A stretch of DNA of 64,000 nt from Spirometra erinaceieuropaei. Taxonomy: Eukaryota > Platyhelminthes > Cestoda > Diphyllobothriidea > Diphyllobothriidae. Location: the NCBI GenBank assembly GCA_902702965.1, contig CACRXP010000031.1:2080367-2144366 (forward strand). Reading direction: 5' to 3'. Position numbers and translations under genes: made by a program. How positions within the stretch are numbered: position 1 is the first letter of the stretch; every line of letters starts with the position of its first letter. The notes below the pieces were generated by a model. It was not told where the DNA came from and made no database searches. It was given only the letters and a program-made list of their open reading frames with translations. Shown piece by piece: positions 32,246-43,690 of this stretch.

Positions 32246-34757
32246 CTAAAAGAAATGCGTGACCAACCGATCAGGAAAGTGTACATGACGACCACTGCGA
32301 TTGATATATACAGGGTCCGTAGAAGAGTGAATAAATCTGGTGGCGGAAGTGTTGGAGTTGGTGGTGGCAGTCGGAGATGGCGGACAGGAGGGCAGAGGGA
32401 AAATAAGCTGTGGACGGTGGAATAGAGGCTGCATGGGGGAAGCAGAAGGTAGGAAAATTGCTTCAGGCCACCGAGTGAACCGATCCACACAGGTGAGGAG
32501 ATAGGAACAACCATTGGACAGAGGCAGGGGGCCTACAATGTCCAGGTGAACGTGGCTGAACCTTGAACCAGGACTGGGGAAGGTGCCAATGGGGGCCTTG
32601 TTGTGCCGCTGGATCTTACTCCGTTGACAGGGGATACAAGCTCGTGTCCATGCTTTCAGGTCTTTGTGCATCCCAGGCCAGACGAAGCGGTCGGAAACCA
32701 GCTTGTCGGTTGCTCGACTCCCAGGGTGAGAGAGATTGTGCAAGGAGGAGAAAACTTTACGGCGGAGGGATGGTGGCACAAATGGACGGTGGGATGTGGT
32801 GGATACGTCGCATAAAATGGTGCCGTTGCCAGTTGTCAGTGGTAGTTCCTGAAGTTGGAGTCCGGAAACATCCTCATCACAGGGTGGACCGACACGGCGT
32901 TGTTCAGCGGCCATCTCAGCAAAGTCTATCCCGGGTGAAAGCTGAAGATGAGCAATAGAGGGCCTGAAGAGTGCGTCAGCCAACTCATTCCGTGATCCGT
33001 CAATATGGCGGATGTCTGGAGTGAACTGCGAAATGTAGTCCAGGTGACGGATCTCCCGGGGGGTTAGCTTGTCAGAGTGGGAATGCATTGCAAACGTTAG
33101 TGGCTTATGATCAGTGAAAATTGTGAACTCTCGACCTTCGAGTAAATGCCGGAAGTGCCTTAGGGCAAGATAAGCGGCGAGAAGTTCACGTCCGAATGTG
33201 CTGTAGCGGGTTTCGGCTTTGGATAGTTTCTTGGAGAAGAAAGCCAAAGGCACGGTAGAATCCGGCAGACTTTGTTGAAGAACTGCGCCAACAGCAACAT
33301 TGGAGGCATCGACCATCAGAGATATAGGTGCATCAGCATGAAAGTGAGTCAGCAGGGTGGCATCAGCCAGAAGGGCTTTTACCTGCTCAAATGACGTGAG
33401 TGCTGCTGGTGTAAGTTCAAAGGTGCGCTTGGAACCTGAGAGAAGACTGGTCAGAGTTAGGATGGTATCGCACAGTTCGGAAGAAACCGGCGATAAAAGT
33501 TCACCATACCAAGAAACCGTTGCAACTGACGCTTCGAGGTAGGGGGTGGAAAGTCCCGAATGGCGGCAACCTTTGAGGGAAGAGGCCGAATGCTGTTTGA
33601 GTCTATCAGGTGACCTAAGAACTCAAGAGAAGTGGCTCCTAGGACACATTTCGCAAGGGTACAGGGTGACACCAAACTGCTGAAATCGGTCAAAAAGCAG
33701 GGTAAGGTGTTGGAGATGTTCCTCGACATCTCGACGGGCGACGAGAACATCATCAATATACACATAAACAAATGGAAGGCCGCGTAAAACACGGTCAATG
33801 AAACGTTGGAAAGTCTATGAGGCATTTCGGAGACCAAATGACATACGAAGGAACTTAAACAAGCCAAAAGGAGTCGTCATTACCGTTTTGGGAATGTCCT
33901 GAGCCGCAATCGGAATTTGATGAAAAGCCCGCACCAAATCGATCTTCGAGAAAACGGTTTTGCCGTAAAGGGCTCCAGCAAAGTCCTGAAGATGAGGAAC
34001 GGGGTACCAATCGGGCATAGTGATATTGTTTAGGGCTCTATAATCGCCACAAGGACGCCAATCATCCGTATTTGGTTTAGGAACCATGTGCAAAGGAGAT
34101 GCCCAGGGACTGTCAGACTGTCGAATAATCCCTAGTTGCAGCATGTGGTCAAATTCGGCTTTAGCAGCCGCAAGACGCGCGGGAGCAAGACGGTGGGGAC
34201 GAGAGAAAACGGGAAGACCAGTCGTTTTTATGTGATGAACAATATCATGGGGAAGTGAGGTGTCAGAAAAATGGGGTTTAGTGAGGGTAGGATATTTTGC
34301 TAAAAGTCTACGAAATGGACAGTCAGGGTTTGGGTCAAGGACGGAGAGCTGGTTAGAAGCTGAGGATGGAGGAAATCCTTTGACAGTGAGGGTAGTTGCG
34401 CGATCATGGAGGCGAAGTTGCCTGCAATCCACCAGAAGGTCAAAGGCGGCCAAAAAATCAGCACCAAGGATAGCGGTGGGAACATCAGCAACCACAAATA
34501 TCCAAAGGAATAATCGCCGGAGACCAATATCCAGAGAGAGGGATCGAAATCCAAAGGTTGTAAAGGGAGATGAGTTTACGGCTTGAAGGTAAAGACCATG
34601 GTTTGGGCAAAGTCGGTCGGCTGGCGTGGGAGGGATAACACTAATTTGAGTGCCAGTGTCGACTAAAAATGCCTGCCACTCGTGTTATCACTCACGTAAA
34701 ATGTGCGACCCGTAGAGTTGACAGAGAGCTCGGCCGCATTTACTCTCCGGCCGAGGA
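32246..34757 (-). pseudogene. pol: Pol of gypsy-2: broken, integrase core deleted
   Basis: Enters in the -1 frame from gag (LLGRRVNAAELSVN), needs a frame change to reach the protease ([13 protein letters not shown], near 34660), then runs through [20 protein letters not shown] and FGLRNAS to a stop at 33815-33817 where gypsy-1 has Gln (CAG to TAG). The palm YIDD lies beyond it (near 33757). A frame change near 33660 and another near 33460 follow. The last frame (33316-32246, 356 codons) has RNase H (MVDASNVAVGAVLQQ, FGRELLAAYLALRHF) and the integrase zinc finger (HPGSRATDKLVSDRFVWPGM ... CIPCQ), with the first catalytic Asp in HLDIVGPLPL. After FTRWPEAIFLPSASP it jumps to the C-terminal tail (RSGRHVHFPDRL), so the second Asp, the Glu and about 240 residues are missing. 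Confidence 0.92.
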
Positions 34758-34764
34758 GTTTCCC
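34729..34764 (-). promoter_or_regulatory. Probable -1 frameshift signal of gypsy-2
   Basis: Minus strand: GGGAAAC (34758-34764) in gag phase G GGA AAC, then CTCGGCCG (34748-34755) pairing perfectly with CGGCCGAG (34729-34736) around an 11-base loop holding the gag stop. The stem sequence differs from that of gypsy-1 but pairing is kept. The spacer is only 2 bases if the full helix forms, so its base would have to open at the ribosome. Confidence 0.65.
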
Positions 34765-35603
34765 TGCGTGGACTTAAAGGAGCAGGGTGGGACACAGCGC
34801 CGCGCATTGTCGCCATAGTTGACATGATACCAACATAGGTTGGCGGTCCTGGGGCGAGAGCGGGAACGACGACGGTCACGGCCGAAGGGACGTCGAGAGG
34901 GACCGGGGGATCGGCGCAGCTGCAAAGCGGCAACAGTCGCTGACAACTGGGCAATCTGTGTCTTTAGTTCAGCCAGGTCAGAGGTGGACACGTTGAGAGG
35001 CTGGGACACCTGAGCAATCGTCGGGGATGACAAACGCTCAACCTCCATTATACGGTCAGCCATCTCCGCTAACTTTGATATTTCTAGGTCGTCGGAGCCA
35101 GAGGCCAAGATTGTTTGTACCGACGTCGGCAGACGTTCTAAGAACATCTCTTTAAAGAATTTGTCGTCGATTTTCATGTTCCCAACCAGAGAACGCATAC
35201 GACGCAAGAGTTCCGACGGCTTGCGATCACCTAAGGCCTCCTCTTTTACTAGCGCGTGATAACGCTGCCGATCGGAGACTGATGTCAGGCGAAGAAGTTC
35301 AGCCTTTAACTTGGTGTAGGGAGCATCAGTCGGGGGATCTCTCAGAAGCGTCTGCACTTGAGAAAGAATGGTGGGAGGGAGGGCCTCGACCAGCTTATAA
35401 AACTTGTCGGTTTCACGTGTTATCTTGGCAGAGTGAAAAGTCGCCTCAATACGGAAAAAATTAAGCTCTGGCGCATGTTGCCAAAAGTCTGGGAGAGAAG
35501 AAATAAGTCCACTGAGAGAAGTAGTTGGATCGTTGGAATTCGTTGAGGTCATGATTGTAGAAAGAAAGAAGGCAAACGGGCGGTATGCAAATAGAAAGTC
35601 CAC
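34740..35603 (-). CDS. gag: Gag polyprotein of gypsy-2, CHCC knuckle
   Basis: Uninterrupted frame of 287 codons from the first Met; the second Met (codon 18, MTSTNSNDPTTS) aligns better with the gypsy-1 start and is the likelier initiator. The central block GDRKPSELLRRMRSLVGN and the following FFKEMFLERLPTSVQTILAS parallel gypsy-1 Gag. An Arg-rich segment precedes the knuckle CWYHVNYGDNARRCVPPC, again C-x2-H-x9-C-x3-C. Gag is intact although pol is dead, so this copy could in principle supply or parasitise Gag particles. The frame ends inside the predicted frameshift hairpin. Confidence 0.9.
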   Translation of the reverse strand: MDFLFAYRPFAFFLSTIMTSTNSNDPTTSLSGLISSLPDFWQHAPELNFFRIEATFHSAKITRETDKFYKLVEALPPTILSQVQTLLRDPPTDAPYTKLKAELLRLTSVSDRQRYHALVKEEALGDRKPSELLRRMRSLVGNMKIDDKFFKEMFLERLPTSVQTILASGSDDLEISKLAEMADRIMEVERLSSPTIAQVSQPLNVSTSDLAELKTQIAQLSATVAALQLRRSPGPSRRPFGRDRRRSRSRPRTANLCWYHVNYGDNARRCVPPCSFKSTQGNSSAGE

Positions 35604-35631
35604 AAATTAAAGGTATAAGCGTGAACGCCAA

Positions 35632-35641
35632 GGGGTCACCA
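35632..35641 (-). promoter_or_regulatory. Primer binding site of gypsy-2 (tRNA-Trp)
   Basis: Minus strand TGGTGACCCC, one base inside the 5' LTR, identical to the site of gypsy-1. Confidence 0.85.
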
Positions 35642-35642
35642 C

Positions 35643-35864
35643 TGTAGCAAACGCTAAAGACAGAACTGTCAATCCCAGACTATGAAGATCAGGATAAGAC
35701 CAGAGTTATGAGAGAATTAACAATCAAAAGTCAAACGACCTGACAATCCAACTCATGCCAAGCGCGTCGCGTAGCGTTGTGTTCCTTCCGTTCAGTTAAA
35801 CAACCAGTAAGTTCAAGAATGAGGAACAGAAAGGGAAAGGCAAGATAGGTTGCGCCTCGGCACA
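35643..35864 (-). repeat. 5' LTR of gypsy-2
   Basis: 222 bp on the right (the 5' end of a minus-strand element), TGTGCCGAGGCGCAACC to GCGTTTGCTACA on the minus strand; followed on the plus strand by the duplication TATC. Confidence 0.9.
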
Positions 35865-36078
35865 TATCCATTCGAGTCTTCCGAAGTCGGTGTTTTATCC
35901 ACAACCGGAAATTGTCTGACCTTATTAACTGGCGTCTCAAGTCTGCGCGAAACCTCGACTTACAATCATTTTATAACCTCAACGTATTTGCACAAAGCTT
36001 CTGGTAGCATGCCATGCCTAAATAGGATCTACATGTAATGTAAAGCCGACCTCAATTGGTTATCAACAAGCCTATTTA

Positions 36079-37041
36079 TAGTAGGTATGCTAACTCAGGA
36101 AATGTTAACCGAAATGCTGAAATGTGTGTCCCACTCGAAAAGAATACCTAAGTAGGGTTGCAGTACAAATTACCATGCGGCATAAGCCCATGATATTTCA
36201 GTTACTCCAGAAAGCCGGCTTTTGAAAGCACTTCCTTTAGTGACCTACGAAAACCACGCTCTGTAAAAAATAACTACTTGTGTAGCATGAATCTTTTCAT
36301 CGATTTTTGACAACCTTAGAAGTTTAAATATATTTCATAAAAAATGCATAAGTATTCATGCTTTTGCCAATTTGGTAGCCAATTACGCCTTTTTCAAATT
36401 TTGCGCTCTAAGGAAGGGTATAATTCAGCTTTAAAAACATTTCCAATTCTCAAATAACTTTGAAACTGACCTGCCGTAACACTTGCCTTCAGAGTTTCCA
36501 AACTGCAAGCTGCGTATTTTCAGTGCACGGGCAATCATGGGCTTTTGTGCTGTGCTATGGACAAATCATGATGGGTTCATGAAAGTTAACGGTGGGTCTG
36601 AGCCGTTGCGAAAACTCTACAAGCAACATTAATGAATGCATAGATACGATGTTCTATGAACGGGCATTTAGTGGTCTTAAAAAATCTCTGATCAGAACCT
36701 TTATTAAAATTGAATTATATCCATCCTTTATGTATGGAATTTGAAGAAGAATATTTTGATAAATGAATATTTTTATGCATGTTTTCAGTGAACAATATTT
36801 ACAAGGTCGTCAAAAATCGATGAAAAAACTTCACACTAAGTAAGTAGTTATTTTCTACATAGTGTGCGTATCGCAGGCGGCCGAAAAAAAATCTTTCAAA
36901 AGTCGGCATTCCGAGTGTTTGAAATATCTTGGGATCTTGCTGCACGGTACTTAATATTGCAACCCTATATAAGTAATCTTTTCGAATCGAAAACACATTT
37001 TAAAATGTCGGTGAATATTTTATGAGTTAGCGCATCTACTG
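36079..37041 (-). mobile_element. Long-TIR MITE, copy F
   Basis: TAGTAGGTATGCTAACTCAG after TA; end GAGTTAGCGCATCTACTG before TA. More diverged than copies A, D and J. Loop orientation is opposite to copy A (CCAATTCTCAAATAACTTTG). Confidence 0.82.
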
Positions 37042-38439
37042 TAACTACGGGTCCGTGATTTTTCGGGGCAGCAGGCAAGCTGAGACTGCCCCTCCAATTA
37101 GTCGATCGTCCTTCAACGCAATTTATGAATGCTAAGACTCCAAGCCGCAGCTGTCTGGCCCCGTATTTTGCACCGCAATACCACCTTGGCATGCCAAACT
37201 GAGTTTGCCTACGGCGTCTGCACGGGTAAAACGAATTTTTCTCCTCACGGAAACTGCTCAAAAACGTAAAATCTGTTTTTTTATGAAGGGTTTTTAATCT
37301 GTTGTATTAAAAAAGGCTGCCCTTAAGAAAGACGCGGTCATGGGAAAGGTCTCATTTTCTGGTTTCGCTTTCACCTGGCATGCATAACTGTTCCTCATCA
37401 TGAACTGTGGACTCTGCCGCCGTACAGATCGGGAGAATAGCTACTGTGGATGTTGATTTGCGGTTCCATTAGAGCTGGCACTCAGGAAACTGGGTTGTCC
37501 GAAGGGTGTGCTTGCTTAGATTTTGTTTACGCGAAGTGGGACTTGAATTATGTAGGTGGATGGGTCGGTTGGTTGGATGACTGCCTTAAGACCTCTCTTA
37601 TGTGCCCGTCTGTGTTCAGAGTCTCGGCCGCGTCTAAGTCAAACATAGGCCCTGTTGGGACAGTGCCATTTTTCACCTACAAAGTCCCGTCCAGTCTCCG
37701 TCTCATTAGTCCATAATTGATAGCTGTTTTATCCCATAAAGGTGGCGTCTCACAGCTAAACTCTTATCATGTAGATAACAGATGAGAACTGAATTTGTGT
37801 GATAGCATCATTTGACGGTGAACCATAGAGTACGATCAGTGAGCAAGTTTCTACGTCAGTGCCCTCGGATGGACATGTCGTGTGCAAAAACTTTGACCTG
37901 ATGTGAATTGGTTGGCTTATTCTTCTGGTCTGGTCACACTTCGTCCACGACGTACCCTATCGACTTTTTGTGTCTAACCTTTATCTCTATTTCGAAAAAT
38001 CTTGCAGTTGGCCTGCTACAGCAGGCGTACATCCACCGAAAATGTGTTGAAGCGGATGATTAGTGTCAAAGTTAAGGCCCTGCCGGTGCTCTACGGACCG
38101 TTGGAGCCAGCTTGGCAGCAGATGAGGGCAGTTGGGAGGAGAGACATGTACCCGGTTCTTCCAGCACGGAAAGTTCATATCCAAACGGCGGAGTTGAATT
38201 GGGTGGCTGCCTCAGTCTGTGTTGGCGAGGGTGTCATGCGCATGTCTTGCCCAAAATCACAGGTTAGTGTGCCTGGAAAATTCGAGGTTTAATTGGCAGG
38301 CACGACTGTCAGTCCGAGAATTCGGAAATACGTTGTCGTATGATCGGCCTGGGTCAGGTCCCAGTGAAGATAGCGGGGGTACGGAAACAATACCGTTTGA
38401 GTCCTCCAAGGTTTTAATTGTCGATTTGCCGCCGATGTA
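37042..38439. other. No recognisable gene
   Basis: Mixed-composition DNA between two MITEs; frames of up to 98 codons with no recognised domain. Confidence 0.4.
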
Positions 38440-39431
38440 CAGTACGTGGGCTAACTCATGAAATGTCAACCAAAATTCCGAAATGCGTTTTTGTCTCGAA
38501 AAGATTAATTAAGTAGGGTTGCAAAAGAGGTCAGCCTGCAAAATAATTCTATAATATTTCAGTTACCGCATCATGCCAGCTTTCGAATGAACTTCCTTTC
38601 GGCCGCATAGAAAAACTACACTGCAAAAAATAACGACTTAAGTAGCATTGATTTTTCTCACAAATTTTAAATGTCCCTAAAAGTCCAATTTTTTTCTTGG
38701 AAAGCATGCAAAAAAATATTCATTTTTTGCTCTTTCGATAGATAATTACGTCTGCTTCTAATTTTATACTCAAAGTAGGGACATAATTCGGTTTTAGAAA
38801 AAGTTTCTAAATATGAGATTTTTTAATACCATCAAATAACCGTTTATAAAACTTCATGCCTTTGCGTTTATCAATGTGACTTGTAAAGTTAACATTATGG
38901 ATCAAATCCACTGTTTAATTTTATGAACCTTATATCGTCCCCCTATAATACCTCAGAGAACTGTGTGGCTTTTTGTACACGGAAAATATACGGCTTGTAG
39001 TTTGGAAGCCCTGAATCCAAGTGTGACGGTAGAGCGGGTTCAAAATTATTCGGGAATAGGAAAAGGTTTTGAAAACCGAACTATACCCTTCGTTTGAGTA
39101 TAAGATTGGAAGAGGACGTAATTATCTGCGGAATGCGCAAAAGAACGAATATTTTTATACATCCTTTACATGAAATATTATTGGACGTGAAGAGACATCG
39201 AAAATCAATGAGATAAATTTATACTACCTAAGTAGTCATTTTTTACGGAATTTAGCTTTTGCATGCAGCCGAAAGGAAATTCATTCGAAAGCCGGCATCC
39301 CGCGCTAACTGAAATATTATAGAATCATATTGCAAGATACTTAGTTTTACAACCCTGCTTAGTTAATCTTTTCCGAACGGAAACGCATTTGGCAATTTCG
39401 GTTGACTTTTCATGAGTTAGCCCACATACTC
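38440..39431 (+). mobile_element. Long-TIR MITE, copy G
   Basis: CAGTACGTGGGCTAACTCAT after TA; end ATGAGTTAGCCCACATACTC before TA. Loop in the direction of copy A (TTTCTAAATATGAGATTTTT; GTTAACATTATGGATC). Arms are well preserved. Confidence 0.85.
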
Positions 39432-40439
39432 TAAGTGTCTTTGTCATACTTCCAGCCGTTTGTCGTGTTATTTGTTACTTTTTTGGAGTGAGGAACGAAG
39501 ACTGAAGGGCTGCGGGATGCCGTCATTCTGCCGCTTGGCTCAAATGTGTTAATTCTGGAACGACAAAAAACTGTATCAGATTACCGGAAGGCATTGGGTA
39601 AAGATAATAACGCAGAAATTAATTTTTGAATGATCACTTTGCAGTACTGTACGGAGGCGTACTCGGAGGGAAAACGATGTTTTTTGGAGTACTTTTGCTT
39701 TGTGAGTCTGTTGTAGGGCAGCATTACTCCTCAGGCTTTGTAGCATATCCGTTTGTGCAGGCGATGGTGTTATAATCTTGCGGTCAAGTTAGAATTTTTC
39801 GAATTGCTGCAGTCAGTGCCCTATGAGAATGGGCATCCCGGGTCAGTGAGATTCTGGACCGCGGATGAGCATCAGTCACATCTTCTGGTAGACATGTACG
39901 TCGAGGACGTTGGTAAATTAGTCACTTAAACTAGAAGATGGTGACTTTATCGTGGACTTGAAAGCATCTTCCATCTCTTGGAAATGCTGAATTTTTCTTT
40001 CTGTGACATTGCCCTAGGGGCACTTCGGTGCCGAAAGACTCTCTTATCTCCTGGATCCCGGGACAGCATTGACTTAAAGGAAGAAATAATGGTTATCAGG
40101 CTAGCATCCTCCATAATAAAGCTGCTTCCACCCTGGTTACACCGGACGACTTAATGCGAGAATTTTTCTGCATTTTCGACCCCAACTTTGTTGTGCTTTT
40201 AAGCTCTTATAAGGCCTGTGGGTCCCGATTTACACAAGTGTGGTAAGGCAAGAACTCCGAGGATTATATAATCTAAGGGCGAACATTCTCAGTCTGGCTT
40301 GTCAGCCTTTGACTAGGGCGGTCAGCATAGTGTCCTAGGACATGATTTGTCTTTCCAAGGCTTGGTTACGGGGAACTTGAAAGGGGCAGACTTTTGGAAC
40401 CGCATAGCTAGACGGACATTTCTGAGGAAAATATGATCT
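39432..40439. other. No recognisable gene
   Basis: No open frame above about 60 codons and no recognised element. Confidence 0.4.
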
Positions 40440-40510
40440 CTAGAACAGAAAGGTTGATTGGTTTAACGTTTCGGATCCCTAATCCGACCCATCATCAGAG
40501 ACAGTCTCAA
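40440..40510 (-). ncRNA. Hammerhead-like motif (copy d), left member of an inverted pair
   Basis: Minus strand: CUGAUGA (40492-40498), stem II GGGUC/GAUCC with one G-U pair (40473-40490), GAAAC (40468-40472). Both core blocks are intact. Upstream sequence (TAGTGCACTTCTTATGCC) matches the leader of copy f (TACTGCACTCCTTGTGCC). The stem III and cleavage triplet are not clear. Confidence 0.5.
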
Positions 40511-40869
40511 GTAAGGACGGCGAAGGCATAAGAAGTGCACTATTTTAAACGACGTAATTGTCAGGCCAGCGTATACCTACTATAATTGGCGGATTTCGGA
40601 CTCATCCCTTGGGCTCGTAACTGATGCAAAAATTGATCGTGGAGCGTGCAGACCGATCAGCCAGGTAGTCGAACAATTATCACGCCGGCATCCAACACGG
40701 GTGGGAAAATTCCAGCAATTAGTAACTTCCGTGCCGGCCATCAAGCAATTACCGCACCAACGGGGAAGAATCCTCGATGAGGTGAGAAAAATGAATTGTC
40801 ATAGGTGTGTAGTAGTATTGCGACTGCATCCCATAAATACAGCAGCTTCTGTGTACGAATCAGCCGTAT
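40511..40869. other. Spacer between inverted hammerhead-like ends
   Basis: Part of the PLE terminal sequence on each side: the minus strand of 40560-40680 (CATCAGTTACGAGCCCAAGG ... GCCAATTATAGTA) matches the minus strand of 46560-46640 (CATCAATTACGACCCCAGCG ... GTTAATTACAGTA). No coding frame. Confidence 0.4.
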
Positions 40870-40925
40870 CTGTTGCTGGCTCTGATGATGGGTTCGAGCG
40901 TGAATCTGAATCTGACTCATGGCGT
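40870..40925 (+). ncRNA. Hammerhead-like motif (copy e), right member of an inverted pair
   Basis: CUGAUGA (40882-40888), a perfect six-pair stem II GGGUUC/GAAUCU-type around GAGCGU (40890-40906), but GAAA has decayed to GAAU. Faces outward from copy d, 380 bp away. Confidence 0.4.
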
Positions 40926-41639
40926 GGTAATTATTCGAAAGTCTAGATCGCATGCAATATGGGAGCGGGGAAGACGATGCACTCGTCGGATAGCCATGAA
41001 TCATACAGCTCACAACTCAGCGCTCACAGCTCAGTTGTCCTCCTCTTGCGAGGATAACGGCCTCGTTAAACTTGACGTCTCCGGGTCCCGCCGAATAATC
41101 TGGGACTTGAGAGCTAACATCATTCTTTTTCACTGCTGCCGCGTGGCCGGCTATTCGCGTCCAGAGCAATCTTTAACCTCGCCTACGTGGGGCAGGTGGA
41201 ATTGGACGTGCAATGGTTGACGAAGTTGCGCGGCTAGTCATTTTCTATGAACATCCGTAATAGGTACCGAAATTCGACAACCTCGTCCTCTGGTACATAG
41301 CGATGCATCTCAACAGGCTGATACAGCACCCTTACGCAACTACGTTTGTGGAGGATTAGGTGGTTGCTGTTGAAGTTCGGTATACGCGTCGTATTGGTCG
41401 CTTTCTTAGACAATCTGATCTTTATGCAATCACAATCTTTGCGACAGTCGAATATATAAGAGATGGATAGCTAGTTCCCTTAAAACACCATGAAGATCTA
41501 GAGAGCGCTCATAAAAGTTTACGATGAATGCGATCCGTGTTCTATAATCCATATGGGACGGTAATTAATGGACAGAGAAGATTGCGCCAGAATAGACATT
41601 TCACGAGTTTAAGTGGTCTCTAATTTTTGAACATTTTGA
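40926..41639. other. No recognisable gene
   Basis: Short open frames only; AT content rises toward the MITE remnant. Confidence 0.35.
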
Positions 41640-41977
41640 AGTTAAAATATAAAAATTTCTAAAATATAAATTTGAAGATGACTCAATTTATTACCGACAC
41701 ATTTCCACAAAATATTTTAGATCTGGTTCTTACTAAATATATAAGTATATGAGGGTGTGAAAAATTAATTTCAGCTAGGTAATTATCTTCTACATTGTGT
41801 GATATCTGCTAGCGGCTGCAACTAATGTCATTCAAAAGCGAGAATCCCGGTGTTACTAGATTTGTTTGTGGTTATGCGGCGTAGCGAAAACTATTGCAAC
41901 CCCACCTACGTACCATTTGCTTATAGAAGGCGCATTTTAGAATTTCGATCAAGATTTCATGAGATGGGTCAGAAGTT
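41640..41977. mobile_element. Long-TIR MITE fragment, copy M (right arm)
   Basis: ATAAATTTGAAGATGACTCA ... AAAAGCGAGAATCCCGGTG ... AACCCCACCTACGTA ... ATTTCATGAGATGGGTCA matches the right arm of the second subfamily (compare 17950-18270). The left arm and loop are missing or unrecognisable. Confidence 0.6.
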
Positions 41978-42760
41978 GTACGTGTAGCGGTCTAAGACAA
42001 CCCGGAGAGGATACACTGAGCACGGTAGCTGTACGCGGTCCAGTTACTTTCTGATGATGAGCAATAAAACATGCCGTTTCAAGATTCAGATATGTTGGCG
42101 ATCACGCCATCTACTCAGTTGCGCTAATTGGAATCCATGTTTCCGGCACGTCAACTGAAAACTGCCAACTTAACCTGAGTTTCCATAGTCCAAAAGGTAA
42201 GGGTCGAGTTATCTGTCACCTCCCTGAACAAAAAAGGATGATCTTACTCATGAACCTGAAAATAAAGCCGGTGCTCATACAAATAAACCGTTGCAAAGCT
42301 ATTCGCTTTTAGGAAGCAGCAGTGCGGGACGACACACACACACAAGAGCAGCTTTGGTGGAGCGGAGCGTGGGCTCTCCTTTAGGGCTGGAGTGTTGATG
42401 AATTACCGGCTGTGTTCTCACGCTGCAGTGGCTGTGTGTGTGCCGTCGACTGGAAACTGGGTCAAGCCATCTGGCCGCGTGAGCGTTAGGTCTGATTACA
42501 GGGAACGCAGTGAGATATATCTGTTTACGGAAACGTTGCAAGGGATCAAAATCTTCAGTCGCTGTCCTCTTTGCTTATTTTCGGTCGACACTGTTATTAA
42601 ATTGTCCGAAAAGCAGAACTCGTGGTCCTCCTCGGGAGCGAGGTTCGCGGCCAGGAGTAGGTAGGAAAATACGTGGCCACTTTAATGTGGGCACAATTTC
42701 GTCAGTGCGGGTGGATGGCCGTTGAACGACAACAGCCAGGCGGAGGTGTCCTGCCACATA
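41978..42760. other. No recognisable gene; CA microsatellite
   Basis: A short CA run (about 42333-42344) and frames below 95 codons. CTGATGATGA at 42051 has no GAAA partner. Confidence 0.4.
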
Positions 42761-43690
42761 CAGTAGATGTGCTAACTCAAGAACAGCTAGTCAAAATTCT
42801 GAAGGGGTTTTTCGATTCGAAAAGTGTTCTTAAACAAGGTAATGTTTGGATAATTCAGCCATTTCAGGATGCCATCTTTAAAACGAGCCTCTCTTCGGCC
42901 GCCTGCAAAACTAGATTGCAAACAGTTACTATTGAATATTATGTATTTTTCTCGTTGACTTTCGATGTCCTTATAAGTCCAAATACATTTCACATAAACC
43001 ATGCACGAAAATATTCATTATTTTACTCATTTAGCGGAATATTCCGTTGTCTCCACATGCTATTCTTGAAGGATGGGTATCGTCCGGTTTTCACAAACTT
43101 TTCCAATTCCCAAATAATTTTGAATCTGACCTGCCACTATACTTACATTCGGAATTTCCAATCAACAAGCAACAAAGATTCTGTGTACGGAAAATCATAC
43201 GTTTCTATACGTTATTAATAAGAGACCATATGGGGTCTATTAAATTTAGCGGTAGCACTGAACCTTATTGTAAACTTCACAAGCAACAATAGCAAATTCA
43301 GAGACACTATGTTTTGTGAGCAGGCATTCCACTGTCTTAAAAATCTCCCATTTAGAAGCTTCTTAAAAATCGAATTATACCCATCCTTCAATTACACAAC
43401 TTAAAGCAGACGCAATTTCTTTCAAATGAGAAAAATAATGAATAGTTTCATTTATGTTTTTTTGAAATATACTTAACTTTACAAAGGCGGTGAAAATAAA
43501 TGAAAATAAATCATACCCTTTCAGTGGTAATTTTTGCAGGCTGCCGAAGATAAAATTTGTTCAAATGCTGAAGTAACCGAATTAGCCTAAGATTATGCTG
43601 CAGGTTGGTTAATATTACAACCCTGAGTAAATATTCTTTTCTATTTCGGAATTTTTGCTGGCATTTCATGAGTAAGCACACCCATTCTAC
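42761..43690 (-). mobile_element. Long-TIR MITE, copy H (diverged)
   Basis: CAGTAGATGTGCTAACTCAA after TA; end CATGAGTAAGCACACCCATT. Loop opposite to copy A (CCAATTCCCAAATAATTTTG). Arms carry many substitutions and deletions. Confidence 0.78.

Larger units (their letters stand above)
31966..35864 (-). mobile_element. Ty3/gypsy retrotransposon gypsy-2, non-autonomous by decay
   Basis: 3.9-kb minus-strand element of the same CHCC-Gag, tRNA-Trp-primed group as gypsy-1 but with short 222-223 bp LTRs. It has gag, a conserved frameshift signal and pol, but pol carries a premature stop, at least two further frame changes and a deletion of the integrase core. LTRs differ at about 6-8 sites by eye, so it is older than gypsy-1. 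Both ends and the target duplication are preserved, so the internal deletion happened within an otherwise intact element. Confidence 0.93.

Noticed and set aside
42051..42085. CTGATGATGA as a further hammerhead core
   Set aside because: No GAAA at a suitable distance and no pairing stem II.
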